Source: Setoptus koraiensis (lineage: Eukaryota; Arthropoda). From it: a stretch of 64,000 nucleotides of DNA. The position numbers and the translations under genes were made by a program. The notes under the pieces are model-generated. The model had not been told where the DNA came from. It worked only from the letters and a program-made list of their open reading frames with translations, and searched no databases. Shown here piece after piece: positions 49,320-61,344 of this stretch (within the stretch, counting starts at the first letter, position 1; each line of letters begins with the position of its first letter). Where the stretch lies: positions 14,136,001-14,200,000 of the forward strand of contig CM106585.1 in assembly GCA_048013815.1 (NCBI GenBank), written 5' to 3'.

Positions 49320-50583
49320 ACATAATTGATTGTCACAGAAAGAAATGAAGTAAGAACCAGAGACACACAGACAATTTCATGAAAGACCTCATAATGGGTT
49401 TCGATGCAATGGTATGATTTTATTTACTGTATAATCTTAGTGACGATGACATGTCGCACACAACAAAATACGATGCAACAGATTGCATCCATTTTGTGTC
49501 TAAGATTTCAGCACATGATGCTGATTGTGATTTTTGGTGTTGGTGTTCAAATAGAGTTGTTTGGTTCGGTTGAAACCTCTCACTTTTTCAGGTAGTAACC
49601 TGGGTAGGCAGCAGCGTATCCGTATGATGGGTATGCTGCGTATCCATAACCAGCTGAGTATGCTGGGTAGGCACCTCCGTAGTAATACTGGGCGGTGGCG
49701 ACGGCGGCGAAGGTGGCGAGGACGGCCAACAAGATCTGCGTGAATTACGGTACAAATGGTTTGTTAGTTGTTGAACATTTGCATAACTTTGTAACATTAA
49801 CGTTTATATTTGTCACAGTCTCCAAGATAGAGGGAGCTGTGGTGATATACTTACGATTACTTTAAACATTTTCGGTTGTTTGTATTTGGTTTTGGTTTGT
49901 TTTGCTGTAATAGCGAAAGTTGTTTGTTTGAGTTTGATGTTTGTTGGTTTGAGAATTACTCGAGAGTGTTTGATGCTTATTCTGACAAAATCGCCTCCTT
50001 TATATAGTCGTGGTGGCACGACTCAAACAGTGTTGCACGCATTACTCTGCAGGAATTCGCTAAGGAATCTACACAAATCTCACGACGGTGCACCCACAAA
50101 GCCGAGTAGACAAGCTAATTAGAGGCGTGACTCGGCAAGGCGTAAATTCTTGGGCGCCCCCTCTGTTTACGCTGCATACTAGCATCTGTAGTTGCAGCAG
50201 GTCAGTTGATATTAATATTCAACAACAATCGAGCTAAGAAATGAATATGATTTGTTGCGAGATGCGATGTGTGAATTACAGCGGGTTAGAGGTTAGCTAC
50301 AACAACAACAACAATAACAGCAACAACAACAACAACAACAACAACAAGGTTTGGTTTCGCAACATCATTTGCTTATCGCGTCAATGGAACGAGCGATTAG
50401 GAGGTTGTCGTCATTGCTGCTGCCGCTGTTGTTTAATCTATCAAGCCGACAGGTGAGTGAAAGCTAGTAATTGTTGCAATAGGTGGCAAGACAGATTGTG
50501 TTGCTCAAGCATGATGCTCGGCGGTTGTTAGAGTCAAGTTCAATGTCGGCGATTTCAACAATGCACGTATCATAGATACATAC
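49320..50583. repeat. Right arm of a 3.6-kb inverted duplication
   Basis: The reverse complement of 46959-48351, shorter by about 130 bp because of a different 3' UTR segment and with a different number of CAA units near 50300-50345. At the outer end the match thins (two substitutions in the last 20 bp) and stops. Confidence 0.9.
49580..49869 (-). CDS. Secreted Tyr/Ala/Gly-rich cuticle-type peptide, right copy
   Basis: Two exons on the minus strand, 49855-49869 (MFKVI) and 49580-49735, joined in phase 0 across a 119-bp intron; 56 residues, the same sequence as the left copy. Signal peptide, Tyr/Ala/Gly repeats and the LKK end are all kept. TATATAAA lies at 49999-50006 and AATAAA at 49419-49424, both in mirrored positions. 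The two genes converge tail-to-tail around the central spacer. Confidence 0.85.
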
Positions 50584-52205
50584 CCGTATACATATAATGT
50601 AATTACCGATTATTTTATTTGGTTGCACGTGCAAGTCTTTTTTCTATTTGCCGTCATGGTGAACTTCTTTAGTGCGGCACTATTCAAATACTCATTATGA
50701 TCCCAGTATGAACACTAGCCAGACATATCAACCTGTTTTGAATAACTTTCGCTACCCTATCACGCTATCAATCCGAAAATAAATTAATTATCATCTCGTG
50801 CGTCGTTGGCGCAACAACGCCGTCCTTAAAAATGAGGCAATACAACGAGATCTATAATTAATTTTGAATTTATCTACCCAGTTTTTATCCGCCTTGAGCC
50901 ATACATCAAACTGTGCGTGCCGCAAGAGTTATTTGATTCTCATCAGCCCAGCTAGCTGATGATGATCCCCAGGAGTGGAGCCGGTCGAATATCGAGTTGA
51001 TATTTGCCATGTTCTCTTCATGTATGTATTCAATAGTCTATCCACATATGGTATTTTTATATTCACCCGGAAAGGACTGAGTCTATCGATTGAATTGCCA
51101 GCAACAAGACCTATCTTTTTCTTTGCACAGTCAATTTGTTTGTGTTCGGTCGTATGTTGACTGTCGATCGTCGTGCCGAGAAGCAGATTGTAAATACCCC
51201 CAGCAGCGAACGTAATGCATTGGGATGGAAAAGCGGGTCGATAGAATAGAAGTTATGGGTGTTTGTAGCGACCGGATCACGACTACCAATGATGCCGAAC
51301 ACCGAGCCGATTTTTATTCCAAGGTGAGGATTCGCGTCGCGAATAAAATAGTTCTCAACGAGACGTAAACTAGTTTTAACAGGCAGACATGTGTTGGGTC
51401 GGCAAGTCGAAGATCGGTGATGCCCCAAATTTGGATATGTATCGATTGGCTCAATCAATGACGGCCGGTCAAGATATAATGTGCTATGTGTTGTATCTAA
51501 TTAGCGAGAAAGTTTGTTAATCATCATATAGCATCAAAAACTTGAATTTCCACCGTATTGGGTGATGACATATTTACCAGATAGATATAGACACTTACTA
51601 GATATGTTGATGTTACTGGTACAGAGATCGATTGATAACTGACTAGTCTCCATCATAATGATACTGTCATTGGTCATTTGTGGGTTATATTTATTTCGTG
51701 GATCTGCCACCAGGGCCGCGGGTACAGGAGGCGTGGCACGAGAAGGTGGCAACGTGCGGTCTGTGATGCCGTTTGGGCATCACAAAATGGATCTGCAACA
51801 GTATTGAGAGTGTCAGTTGAAAATGACCACGACAGAATCCGTGAGGTTGCACTCGTTTTATCGAAACAATCACTTCACCGACCGCTCACTTCACCAAATC
51901 CCGCCACGCGCATTCGTTCGGTTCGGCCGACTGTGCACGTTGTTAGTGTGCGCGTTACTGTGCTTGTTGCACATTTCGAACAGTTGACAGAAGTTTGAAT
52001 TTCAACGGTCAAATTGAAAACACTGCCCTCAACTGTACGTGCCAACGTGCGCTCTATACTGTTGATATGTAGTGTATCATCCAATCGCATTGTCGTACCA
52101 TACTAGTGTTTTTAATCATTTTATTTTATTATATTATACTATTTATTGATTTCATTTTCATTTATCATCATCATCATAATCTCATTATATCTTAATAACG
52201 TCATC
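50584..52205. other. Intergenic region / 5' flank of PRC1
   Basis: No gene recognised. Short frames at 51111-51458 (minus) and 51678-51998 (plus) have no family features. The last 150 bp are very T/A-rich and form the PRC1 leader. Confidence 0.5.
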
Positions 52206-54047
52206 ATGTCATCACTGCCGCGTGCATCCGAGATTACAATGGATGAGAATGCAGCGGGCGAGAATACATTGGCTTATCTGGACGACAATCTGGAAACAAC
52301 TTTAGACGAGACCAGTTGCTCCTCGGAAGTGGCCGCGCTCATTGCCAAAGACCTGGCCGACAGAGGAGAGCGGGTCTTCACGAACGCCATTAAAAATCAC
52401 ACCACTATGGGATGGCCCACTGCAAGATGTGAGAAGCAGCTCAAGTACTTGGTCGAATACATACATAGCTGCTATGACGAAATTGAACGTTACGAAGCCC
52501 ACCATCTGAAAAAATTGTGCGACTACAAGACAGTGCTTCTAGAAGAAGTTCAAAAGATGCTGTCCGATCTACATTTACCCCAATACGAACCCGATGATAA
52601 TCAGACTTTGTTCCATTTCGTAAAATGTCTCAAACAAAAACACACCGAGTTGGGATTAGTCAAGAAAGAGCGTATGGACAGACTGGCTGTTTTAAAAGAC
52701 CGACTAAAGGCACATTGTAAATTACTCGAGATACAGGTGAAACCTGTCGATCTGCAAACTGATATACCCAGCGAAACAGAATTGATGAATTTACAGACTG
52801 CCGTTAGTGATATGGAAAAAGAGATCAAACGAAGGCGAGACAAACTTGCTTGTCTTAAAGACATGATCAGCACACTTATGGGACAGTTAGAATGGCAACC
52901 TCGCAATGACTTTGAAAGACATGTTCTACAAGATCATCCGCGAAACGAGTCCACGCATCGACCATTATCAGAGGAGTATCTCAAGAAAATGCAAATCTTC
53001 CACAAAGAAATGGAGGATCAATATGCCAAAAATCAAAAAGAATTTGAGCTTCTCGACTTTCAAATTAAAGCTTTATACAGTCGTCTAGATACACCTGAAG
53101 AGGAGCAGAGAAAGTTCTTATCTACGCATTTTGATTGTAAGCCATCAATACTGAATGAAATGAAAGAGGAGATAACTAAATATGAGCTATTGAAAAAACA
53201 AAACATTGGTAAATTCATTGATAAGATACGGGCTGAATTAAGTATGGAATACGATAAATGTTTCATAGCTCAAACAGATCGACCTCAATTCACTCAAGCA
53301 ACACCAGATGAAACTGACTTCAGTGAAGAAATGTTAGAATTACATGAAAAAGAGTTGGATCGTATCCGAAGTTACTATGCTGCAAATAAATCAATTTTGG
53401 AGAAATTCCAAAAATGGCAGGAAATGTGGTTGAAATTGATCGATTTCGAAACCAAAGCCAATGATCCGAATCGATTTAATAACAGAGGAGGGCAACTATT
53501 GCAAGAGGAACGTCAGAGAAAAGCGCTACAAAAAGGCCTACCTAAAGTTGAGGCCGAACTTACGAATCTCTGCGCTAAATGGGAGCAGGATAACCCAGGA
53601 AAGAGATTTAGAATTTTCGACTCTGATTTGAACACATTCATTGCCGGTTGCTGGGCTGAATTGCACGAGGCCAAAGAATCTGAAAAGCGCGAACGGCTAA
53701 GGGTTAGGAATGTAGCCGCTAGTGGTAGCCAACGAGGTAAGAAACCTGTCCCAGCGCTTCAGCAATCCACTATTGTCACAAGGAGAACACCAGTGAAACG
53801 CATTGCCGGCATGATGATCACTCCTACCCCAACGAAAATTCAGTGCAGAGGGACACCAGCTTCGTCTCACAAATCCCGCAGCATAGTCAGTGGCATAGAT
53901 TCTAGTGCTAGAAAAGGATTGGCTCCCGTAATCACATCGAATGCAAAAAATGGTTTACCAACTACGTTCATAAACAATTCATTAAGTTTGAATGAGGAAG
54001 AATTCGAGAATGCCATCCAGTCTTGCCATACTTCCGCCAGAAGATGA
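52206..54047 (+). CDS. PRC1: Protein regulator of cytokinesis 1 (PRC1/Ase1/MAP65)
   Basis: A single exon of 613 residues from the ATG at 52206; the frame is open 20 codons further up but with no ATG and an Ile-rich, implausible start. Human PRC1 has 620. It bundles antiparallel microtubules in the central spindle. Residues 60-330 are a long coiled coil and dimerisation rod. The conserved spectrin-like microtubule-binding region follows: KQNIGKFIDKIRAEL, HEKELDRIRSYYAANKSILE, KFQKWQEMWLKLIDFETKAN, and the family signature NRGGQLLQEERQRKALQKGL with PKVEAELTNLC. The tail is basic and disordered, with CDK-type sites (RRTPVKR, TPTPTKI), as expected for mitotic control. AATAAA at 54235-54240. It converges on the phosphatase-related gene. 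Confidence 0.95.
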   Translation: MSSLPRASEITMDENAAGENTLAYLDDNLETTLDETSCSSEVAALIAKDLADRGERVFTNAIKNHTTMGWPTARCEKQLKYLVEYIHSCYDEIERYEAHHLKKLCDYKTVLLEEVQKMLSDLHLPQYEPDDNQTLFHFVKCLKQKHTELGLVKKERMDRLAVLKDRLKAHCKLLEIQVKPVDLQTDIPSETELMNLQTAVSDMEKEIKRRRDKLACLKDMISTLMGQLEWQPRNDFERHVLQDHPRNESTHRPLSEEYLKKMQIFHKEMEDQYAKNQKEFELLDFQIKALYSRLDTPEEEQRKFLSTHFDCKPSILNEMKEEITKYELLKKQNIGKFIDKIRAELSMEYDKCFIAQTDRPQFTQATPDETDFSEEMLELHEKELDRIRSYYAANKSILEKFQKWQEMWLKLIDFETKANDPNRFNNRGGQLLQEERQRKALQKGLPKVEAELTNLCAKWEQDNPGKRFRIFDSDLNTFIAGCWAELHEAKESEKRERLRVRNVAASGSQRGKKPVPALQQSTIVTRRTPVKRIAGMMITPTPTKIQCRGTPASSHKSRSIVSGIDSSARKGLAPVITSNAKNGLPTTFINNSLSLNEEEFENAIQSCHTSARR

Positions 54048-54680
54048 GCTCATATGTCGTTCCAATGTTGACATGATTAAGCACACCGGTACATATTTAG
54101 CCTGACAAGTAACTGATGCCGTCTTTTACAAAGCCACAAGTTTTGATCCATTATAGATGATCAGTTGAGGATCCATCTTTAAACACTCATAGACTATTAT
54201 CGAGATTGAAACTCAAACAAAAATATAAAAGCTAAATAAAACTACAAGTTTTTGAAATTTTCCCTTTTAGTCCAACAACTTTATTTCTTCTTGATTAGAG
54301 GCCTATTGTTGTTATTGTAGTTGTTCTATGAAAGCTTAATTAGTGTCCTATTCTAATGAGTTCGAGTCAATGGAATTGGAAAAATGCCGGTAGGATGTGT
54401 CTGGCCGCCCTTCCGAAAGAACAGTTACTTCAGCTGTTGTTAGTGTAATATTAATATATCGTCTGTGTGTGATAATAGGTCAAGTCTCACAAAAAAACTA
54501 AGTGTTATAATTATGTGCTTAATATATATACAGTGATATATATATATATATATATATGTATGTTGAGACATAGTTTTGCCGTCACTAGTGATAGACTCAA
54601 CTACTACTACCACTACTATTTCTACTTTTACTTGATCTGGCTGACCAGCAATACCAATAATGATGATCGATATAGTTGTA
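54048..54680. other. Convergent 3' region between PRC1 and the PLPPR-like gene
   Basis: PRC1's AATAAA (54235-54240) and a minus-strand AATAAA at 54280-54285 lie about 40 bp apart, so the two transcripts probably end in or just past each other. A TA run is at about 54537-54556. Confidence 0.55.
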
Positions 54681-56364
54681 TCATTGGTGAATTTGCGAGC
54701 CACGATAATTGGCACGAGGAATATGGAAATATTTGAGAGCTATATCATTGGCGGGCGATCCATTGTGTTGTTTGTCTGCTAAAGAGTGACGTAAGGTCGA
54801 TTGATTTACCATAATACGATCATCATCATCTATGACCGCGCAGCGGCGTGAACTTATTACTTTTTGTTTCTCATAGTAATGAGAGTCTTTAAAGCGATTC
54901 AGGTAGACTATCACAACAAAGGTGGTTATCAAAAACGACAACACAACACTAGAGGCAACATCTTCCCAATGATGGTAACGTAACTTAACCAACTGAATGT
55001 CAAATAGAGCACCAGCCATTATTACGAGGAAAACAACGACACAGGTGAGCATCCGGAATGGTCTCGCTGTACCGACATAGCTTAAGTAGTAGGCCAAAAA
55101 GATGGCATAGTAGCTCATTAGTGAGGCAGTTAGTGATGGCCACGAGGCAGCCAAATGTTTTCTTGCTAGTTCTTGGGTCAGTATTGGGCTGCTCTTGCAT
55201 ATATCGTCCAACTGCTTGTCCAGCAGAGAAACCCAAATATGGGGATAGAGACGACTGGTGTCCGATTGGATCAGATCCCTCTTGACAATGGCGGGTACAG
55301 GGCCCGAGGCGTTTGTAAGTGATGCTGCAACGGCCTGATTGATGGCCGACAAAGTCACGCTTGATTGGTCTTCTACGCTGTTAACCAGTGATTGGGGAGC
55401 TAGTGTCGGTTCACCTGATGAGATCACTGTTGTCTGACACTGCGAATAAGCCTCTGGGCACACTGAAGCAAAATAGGGTCGCAGTCTACCTGTTGTCCTG
55501 CTGAGCAAATCGGTGGCGATGAATACAAGGAGAAATCCTAGCAGGTAGGCACCTAGAGATACAACAAAATGTTGACAGGTTAGTGCGATCGTTCGTGGCT
55601 TGAACATTGGTTACCAGTACAGTGATTATAACATTTTACATAGATGTAGTCTTACCTGTTATTCTCAGAGTTCTTCTAGTGATTGAGTGTAGCTTGCAAC
55701 AGGCGCACGCCGAGCGAATCTTTCTGAATTTCAACGCTCCAAACATAGAGTTTACCAATTCGCAGAATATGATCTAATTATAAAACAAGGGTGACATAAG
55801 TATAGATATTCATAGTGTATGTTTGTGAGTTTCATGTGCAAAAGAAAATAAAGCAAGTTATTGGCAAAAAGTTGAAGAGAGCAAACTCACAATGGCCAAT
55901 GGCGAGAGCATTGAGATCAGAATGAACTGGAGCTCGGTGGGCCCATTCTCCAAGTTTCTCACCAGTTCATTTGTGTCTTGTGGTGGCTGGTATTTGTAGT
56001 CGTTGTCATCACAGTAGAAGCCCGTTATTCTTGGCTGAAAGTTAAGCTCATAATGATAGTAGTAGGCTCCGTAACCTAATCCCGCTAAAGCTAACACTTC
56101 CAATAGGAACACAGGTATTGAGTAGTAGTCCAGTTTGTATTTTCTATCGCCTCTGCTGGTCTCCATTTGTCTGGTTGGCGATGGAGTGGATGAGCCCGGA
56201 TCTAAATTAGGTTGAGAGGATGAATGCAAGTCTAAGTGGAATGTGTCATTAGATGCGTGCCGTGAGCCTAGTCTATTCACCCCATAAGCTATGGCTCTTG
56301 GAGTATTATTTGGCGAGCTATTGATTGCGTTTTCACCTGTGTCTCTATCGTAGTCGTTCATCAT
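54681..56364 (-). CDS. Phospholipid phosphatase-related protein, catalytically inactive
   Basis: Three exons on the minus strand: 55891-56364, 55656-55773 and 54681-55552, with GT-AG introns of 117 and 103 bp; 487 residues. All joins keep frame, and the joins read SPLAI/IIFCELVN and RRTLRIT/GAYLLGFLL. The fold is the six-helix PAP2 layout: TM1 at about 81-105 (YYSIPVFLLEVLALAGLGYG), an extracellular loop with two Cys, then helices after GAYLLG, ASLMSYYAIFLAYYLSYVG, MLTCVVVFLVIMAGALF and VVLSFLITTFVVIVYL. The three catalytic motifs are degraded: motif 1 (K-x6-RP) reads SRTTGRLRP without the Lys, motif 2 (PSGH) reads PSLT without the His, motif 3 keeps only HHWED of SR-x5-H-x3-D. This fits the PLPPR (plasticity-related) branch, plasma-membrane proteins that modulate lysophospholipid signalling without phosphatase activity. 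I start at the first ATG; upstream only a TTG is in frame. Confidence 0.85.
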
Positions 56365-59196
56365 TGTGACGGCAATGTCTGATTTTCTTCTGACCAATGT
56401 CCTATGTCTTAATCTATATGTTTGTCCAATTTATGTATCCGGTTATTTTGTCTCGTTGTTGTTGTTGTTGTTGTTGTTGTTATTTGTTGTCAACTTTGTA
56501 ATTTTACGATAATTAAATAATATATAATAATTTGGTAATAATTATAATTATTAATCATTGATCTGGCGTAAACTGTTATAATTGAACTTGTAAGTATGGT
56601 GTTTGGCGTGATTTAAACATTTACTCCAGAGTGAGTCTAGCGTGAAAGTGTTGCGTTCTTCTAGCCGAGGGGCGTAAATAAGCAAACAATTGTTGAAATT
56701 ATTGTCTCAATTATTGTCGTTCTAGGTGTAGCAGCACATGTAATTGATTGCTTGCTCCAATCGATTGGCGATATTCGTGGTGCGTCTCGATGTATTCAAT
56801 AGGTGTATAGGAATGGATGAACGACGCGACAGACAGACTTACACAAAATAGTCACTACTTACTTTCACGTGTAACGTTTCACGGGTAGAAGCAACAACAA
56901 CAGCAGCAGCACTTTCGATTAAGAATCAGTTGATGATGCCGGATTAGACGAGACTATTTGTGCCAATATTTGGTGTTCATTTATTCGTCATTGATCGTCG
57001 TGGTGAAAACATTCTCATTGAATTGATTGACAAAATGCTGCTCGGGACAGGAAACATCAATGAGTAGCGTGAGATTGATTATTTATTATTGTGAGTAGCG
57101 CTACCACGTTAGACGCCACTTTTGATTATAATTTTGATAATCTGTTTTTATGTTTGTTCACTGTTTGCGGTTAATGCTGTAGCTGCTGCTCACCAAAATG
57201 CCACAACAATCTATTGTTTATACCCTGGACGGCAGCAAGGATTGAATAAAAAGTCACTAAACAATGTTATTTGAGACTAATCAATGTCGCTGCTTTATTA
57301 TCACTGCTAAAGATTCAAAATCTACCTAGTGTCGGCTGTGGTTGTTGTTGCGAGCTCACCAATGGACTAGTAAGCCATTAAATGTGCTAGTACATCTTGT
57401 CTAATTAATGATAATTATGTGTGCGTGTGAGTGTGTCTGCTTGAATGATGATATCCATATATATCAAATTATTCCTATATATCAAATTTGCAACGATATA
57501 TTTATATTTATATTTTGTGGCGCGCCAATCGGTATACACATTTCGCTATCACAGTGATGATGGTGAACGGGCCCAATCTCAGCCGAGACAATAACCATGA
57601 TCAAAATGATTATAATTTCTCTATCATAAGACAATGCTGACACAATATTGTCATTGCAAGCGGTTAGCAATTAGTGCTCATGACTACAATCGGCTGCAAT
57701 CAATCAAACGATCATGATGATAATTATTATTGTATGCCGGTTGTTTTATCTGGTTTGGCCTCTGCCTCGGCACACTAGGCGCCACATTTTGATTGACAAC
57801 AATGTGGGCTGGGGTGTATCAATCGATAAGTTATGACAAATCAAAGCTTATCGCATCAGCGTGTCGTATCAGCAATCTTGTGTCAGCTAGCAATTTCATT
57901 TACTAATGAGCCTACCTAGATTAGATCATACAGACTGCTAGCTGGCAATTGTGCGATACATTGAACGATAGATAGCGAGATCAAACAAACAGCGCTTGTC
58001 AGAGTTGCTCTCGATTTTTCCTCAATCAGACCATTCTAATAATTGTGCCTATGCCCACAATTCACAATTGTCAGCCCAGTAACTGAAGTGGTTGACTATG
58101 AATAAATATTACAATTGATGCCAATAATAACAGCAAATTATAATACAAATTTGATTAGTCTGTGCTCGTTGCATCTGATTACTGACGCAATGTGGAACAA
58201 ACTGTTAACAATAGAATGGAAACTGATTTCACTGGTACAACAATCAACTTTCCTTCTCTCTCTATTTCACATGTACACCAGTGCTGGGGCCACATTAGTC
58301 ACAATGTCGCAAGCACATGATGATTTGATAAATTCAATGCGTCTCACAATGAATATATTCAGTTGTTCAATAATACTGTGATTCGAACTCAAACTTTGTT
58401 CATCAGTGCTTTTGGCAACGGGCTGTTTCGTACCCCTTCGATACCAAAACAGATTTTGCTGATATACAATAACGTGAACATACAAACAACAACAACAACA
58501 ACAACACTACGCTATCATACAATCCGCCTTTACTGATTCATACAAAATATTACGATACCTGCCAATCGAACACACTGACAGATCTAGCATGAGAAATATT
58601 ATTTCATTGCAGTTATCATCACAAATATATTCGCTTTGAAAACAATGTTGTTGAGCTATAGCCGTACTAGTAGTCTGTCAGTCAGATCAGGTAAAGTAAT
58701 AATCAGACACGATATGTATCGTGGTGTATTGACTGCACACAGGTAGCTCACATTACTTTAATTATTGCACTTTGAACATGACTGAATGTCAGACACAACA
58801 ACGTTTAACTTGCACCAAAAGCTTTCTTCTTCATTTAAACTAGTATTAGGCTAGTATCAATGGGCGACTCAGCAAGCTCGTCGATCAGTTCAAAAACTAG
58901 GCAGCCGAGGCAACTGTGAGAAATGATACAAACAACAACAACAACACGTCGTTCGGCTAACTAATCATACACTGACGGCTACAATGTTGAAAGTACTGGC
59001 GACCAAAGTCGCCTCAGGAATAAAACTAAATGGAATGAATTTGCCTATTTCTTTTTCGATTCTATTTCGAGCACGAGCTGAATATGGAACATGGTCGAGC
59101 GACTTGAGGTTACGTTATTTTGTACCACGTAATCTGTTGCAATTGTGTTGCTGTAGTATGCTTGCTGTTGTATGACTGTTGTCAATGGTAACTCAC

Positions 59197-59257
59197 CTTT
59201 GCTTATGGCTGCTTCCGGTTTGTTCTTTTTTCTCCTTTTCTTTCTGTCTGATCCCAT
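59197..59257 (-). other. Possible basic first coding exon with GTGAGT donor
   Basis: On the minus strand an ATG at 59257 opens MGSDRKKRRKKNKPEAAISK, followed directly by a consensus GTGAGT donor. It could be the first coding exon of an unseen gene, but I find no matching downstream exon before the PLPPR-like gene. Confidence 0.2.
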
Positions 59258-60376
59258 GTTCGTTGTTGTGGCTCGCAGAACAAGTGACCACTCTTGTTTG
59301 CGTTGATGTTGGTGTGGGTGTCTTTGCGTCAATTAAAAAACTATATAATGCATCAGCAACGGCAATGATATCGGTAGACGTTTCCGCGGCTCGTGATTTC
59401 AGAACAGAAGCTAGCTAAATTTATCACTTGTTGTTGGACTTGTTAACAGTGTCGCTGTCATTGGCATTAACAGACATAACAACACTGTTAAACTGATATT
59501 ATTATTATATTATATAATTAGAATGGTGTGCAGCTAAAGCAAACGCAATTTACAACTTGTAATGTGTGCTTGCATGTGAAATGTTGTTATATACTGATGT
59601 TTGTTGGAGTTAATGTATTAAAACTAAAACTGCATTGGATAAGAGCAAAAAACTTTAAGCTTCACTTGTAGAGTTTGCATCAGTATTAGTGTGAGCAATA
59701 TTGATCCTCATAAAACGACGCTCCGACTGGATGTTTCGCATTTGACGATGATGTGTGTGTTAATGTAATCTGTCAATTGTTCAATTTGCCATGCTCACAC
59801 AATATGTTTATTTATTTATTTTTCTATAAGCTAGTTTGACAATAACGAATGACATGGGTGGGTGTTGGACAAATAACGACGACAACAACAACAGCAACGA
59901 CATGGACAGCAACGACAGTTTTATTGGCAACGACGATGATGGTGATGGTGATGGCGACAAGTTGACTTGATTGAGGGCGACACACACATACATGCAATAA
60001 TGATAATCAATAGCATTACCATTATTATTGTTAATTAATTTTAACTTTACACTACATCGTCATCGTCGTCGTAGCCGATGTGTAACGCGCCTAATGTCGC
60101 TGTTGTCAATAGTTAATCGAGCAACAGGTTGTGGCTTGATCTATCTTGGAAACTACCAACGCCGCCACTCTAATGAACTCCGCCACAAACAAGCTAGAAC
60201 AACAATTTTGAGTTTGCATTCTAAGCTCATTGTAATCCTAGGCGCTCGAAATAATCCGAACAATGGCCACCAGATAAACGGCCTCGCCACTTTTGCGCAC
60301 TCTACTACATTAGCCAGCTCATTTCTAGCGCCAACAACATTTATGCTCTCGCCAACTGTCAAATGTTTGCTCATGT

Positions 60377-60382
60377 TGTTGT

Positions 60383-60416
<34 letters not shown>

Positions 60417-60435
60417 GTTGCTGCTGCTGTTGTTG
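60377..60435. repeat. Interrupted (TTG)n microsatellite
   Basis: Mostly TTG triplets with a few TCG and CTG units. It produces Leu-rich and Asn-rich open frames that I do not take as genes. Confidence 0.9.
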
Positions 60436-61344
60436 TTGGTGGTGTCGCAGTGAAACAGATAGCTCTGTCTAAATTTCATTCAAATCGCCACAATTGATCC
60501 CAACAACACCGGAGTGTGTATCAAGTAATTGGAGCTATCTGCATGCTCCCAAAGGATGTCTCTTTCTCTGTCTATGACTACTGCTCACAGTTAGCTGTTC
60601 GCCAACAACAAGCAGTTTGATATAGCTGTTGCCATATCGCACCGATTGAATAGCTAGCAAGCAGCAAGTGGCAGAGAATAAAGAATAATGCACAATGGAG
60701 TCCAGCAGATACATACACACACATTTGCATACAACAATAAATCCTTTGTTATATATATATATATATATATATTATATTTCTGACCACTTGCCAGGGGTGT
60801 GGCCTCTCGATTTAGTTGTGATATCTTTTGTTGTGATATATCTAGCTTTAATTTCGTCATTACAAACAGCAAAAGATAACCACAGATCATCACTAGCACT
60901 ACTCCACTGGCAGTAGCTGTTGCGCCAGTTTAACCAGAAAACCTCAGCCAAGAAGCAGTGGTAGTCTGCTATCTTGTTGATGGGACACTTGTTGAACTAC
61001 ACACCTTTTTAGTACCAAACACAGTTATAATAAAATTCTTTTGTTCCTGACCAGTCGAGACAAGTCAGCAGATAATAAGTGCTGTTGCTCCTTTTATTCA
61101 TATAGTTTCTCAGGTGTCACTGGTGAAAGTGAGCGCCCACACTGTCGATACCGTGTAGCTCATTTGCCCTCGTGACACCGTGCACTTAACATAAAACTTA
61201 ACATAACAACAACAACAAGTAGTTACAACTATTACATAATACCCCAAGCTGGAATAAACAATCTTGAGATATAAGTTATATATCAGATAATTATGGACCG
61301 CTACTGCTGCTGTTGCTGTTGTTTCTATTCCAAATGTCACTTTA

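Larger units (their letters stand above)
56365..61344. other. Long intergenic region, repeats only
   Basis: About 5 kb between two minus-strand genes. It holds a TTG run (56456-56480), CAA runs near 58485-58505 and 58931-58947, an interrupted TTG run (60377-60435), a TA run (about 60750-60771) and AT-rich DNA. A possible small exon with a strong donor is at 59197-59257 on the minus strand. AATAAA on the minus strand at 61093-61098 may serve the hydrolase gene. Nothing else is recognised. Confidence 0.5.
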
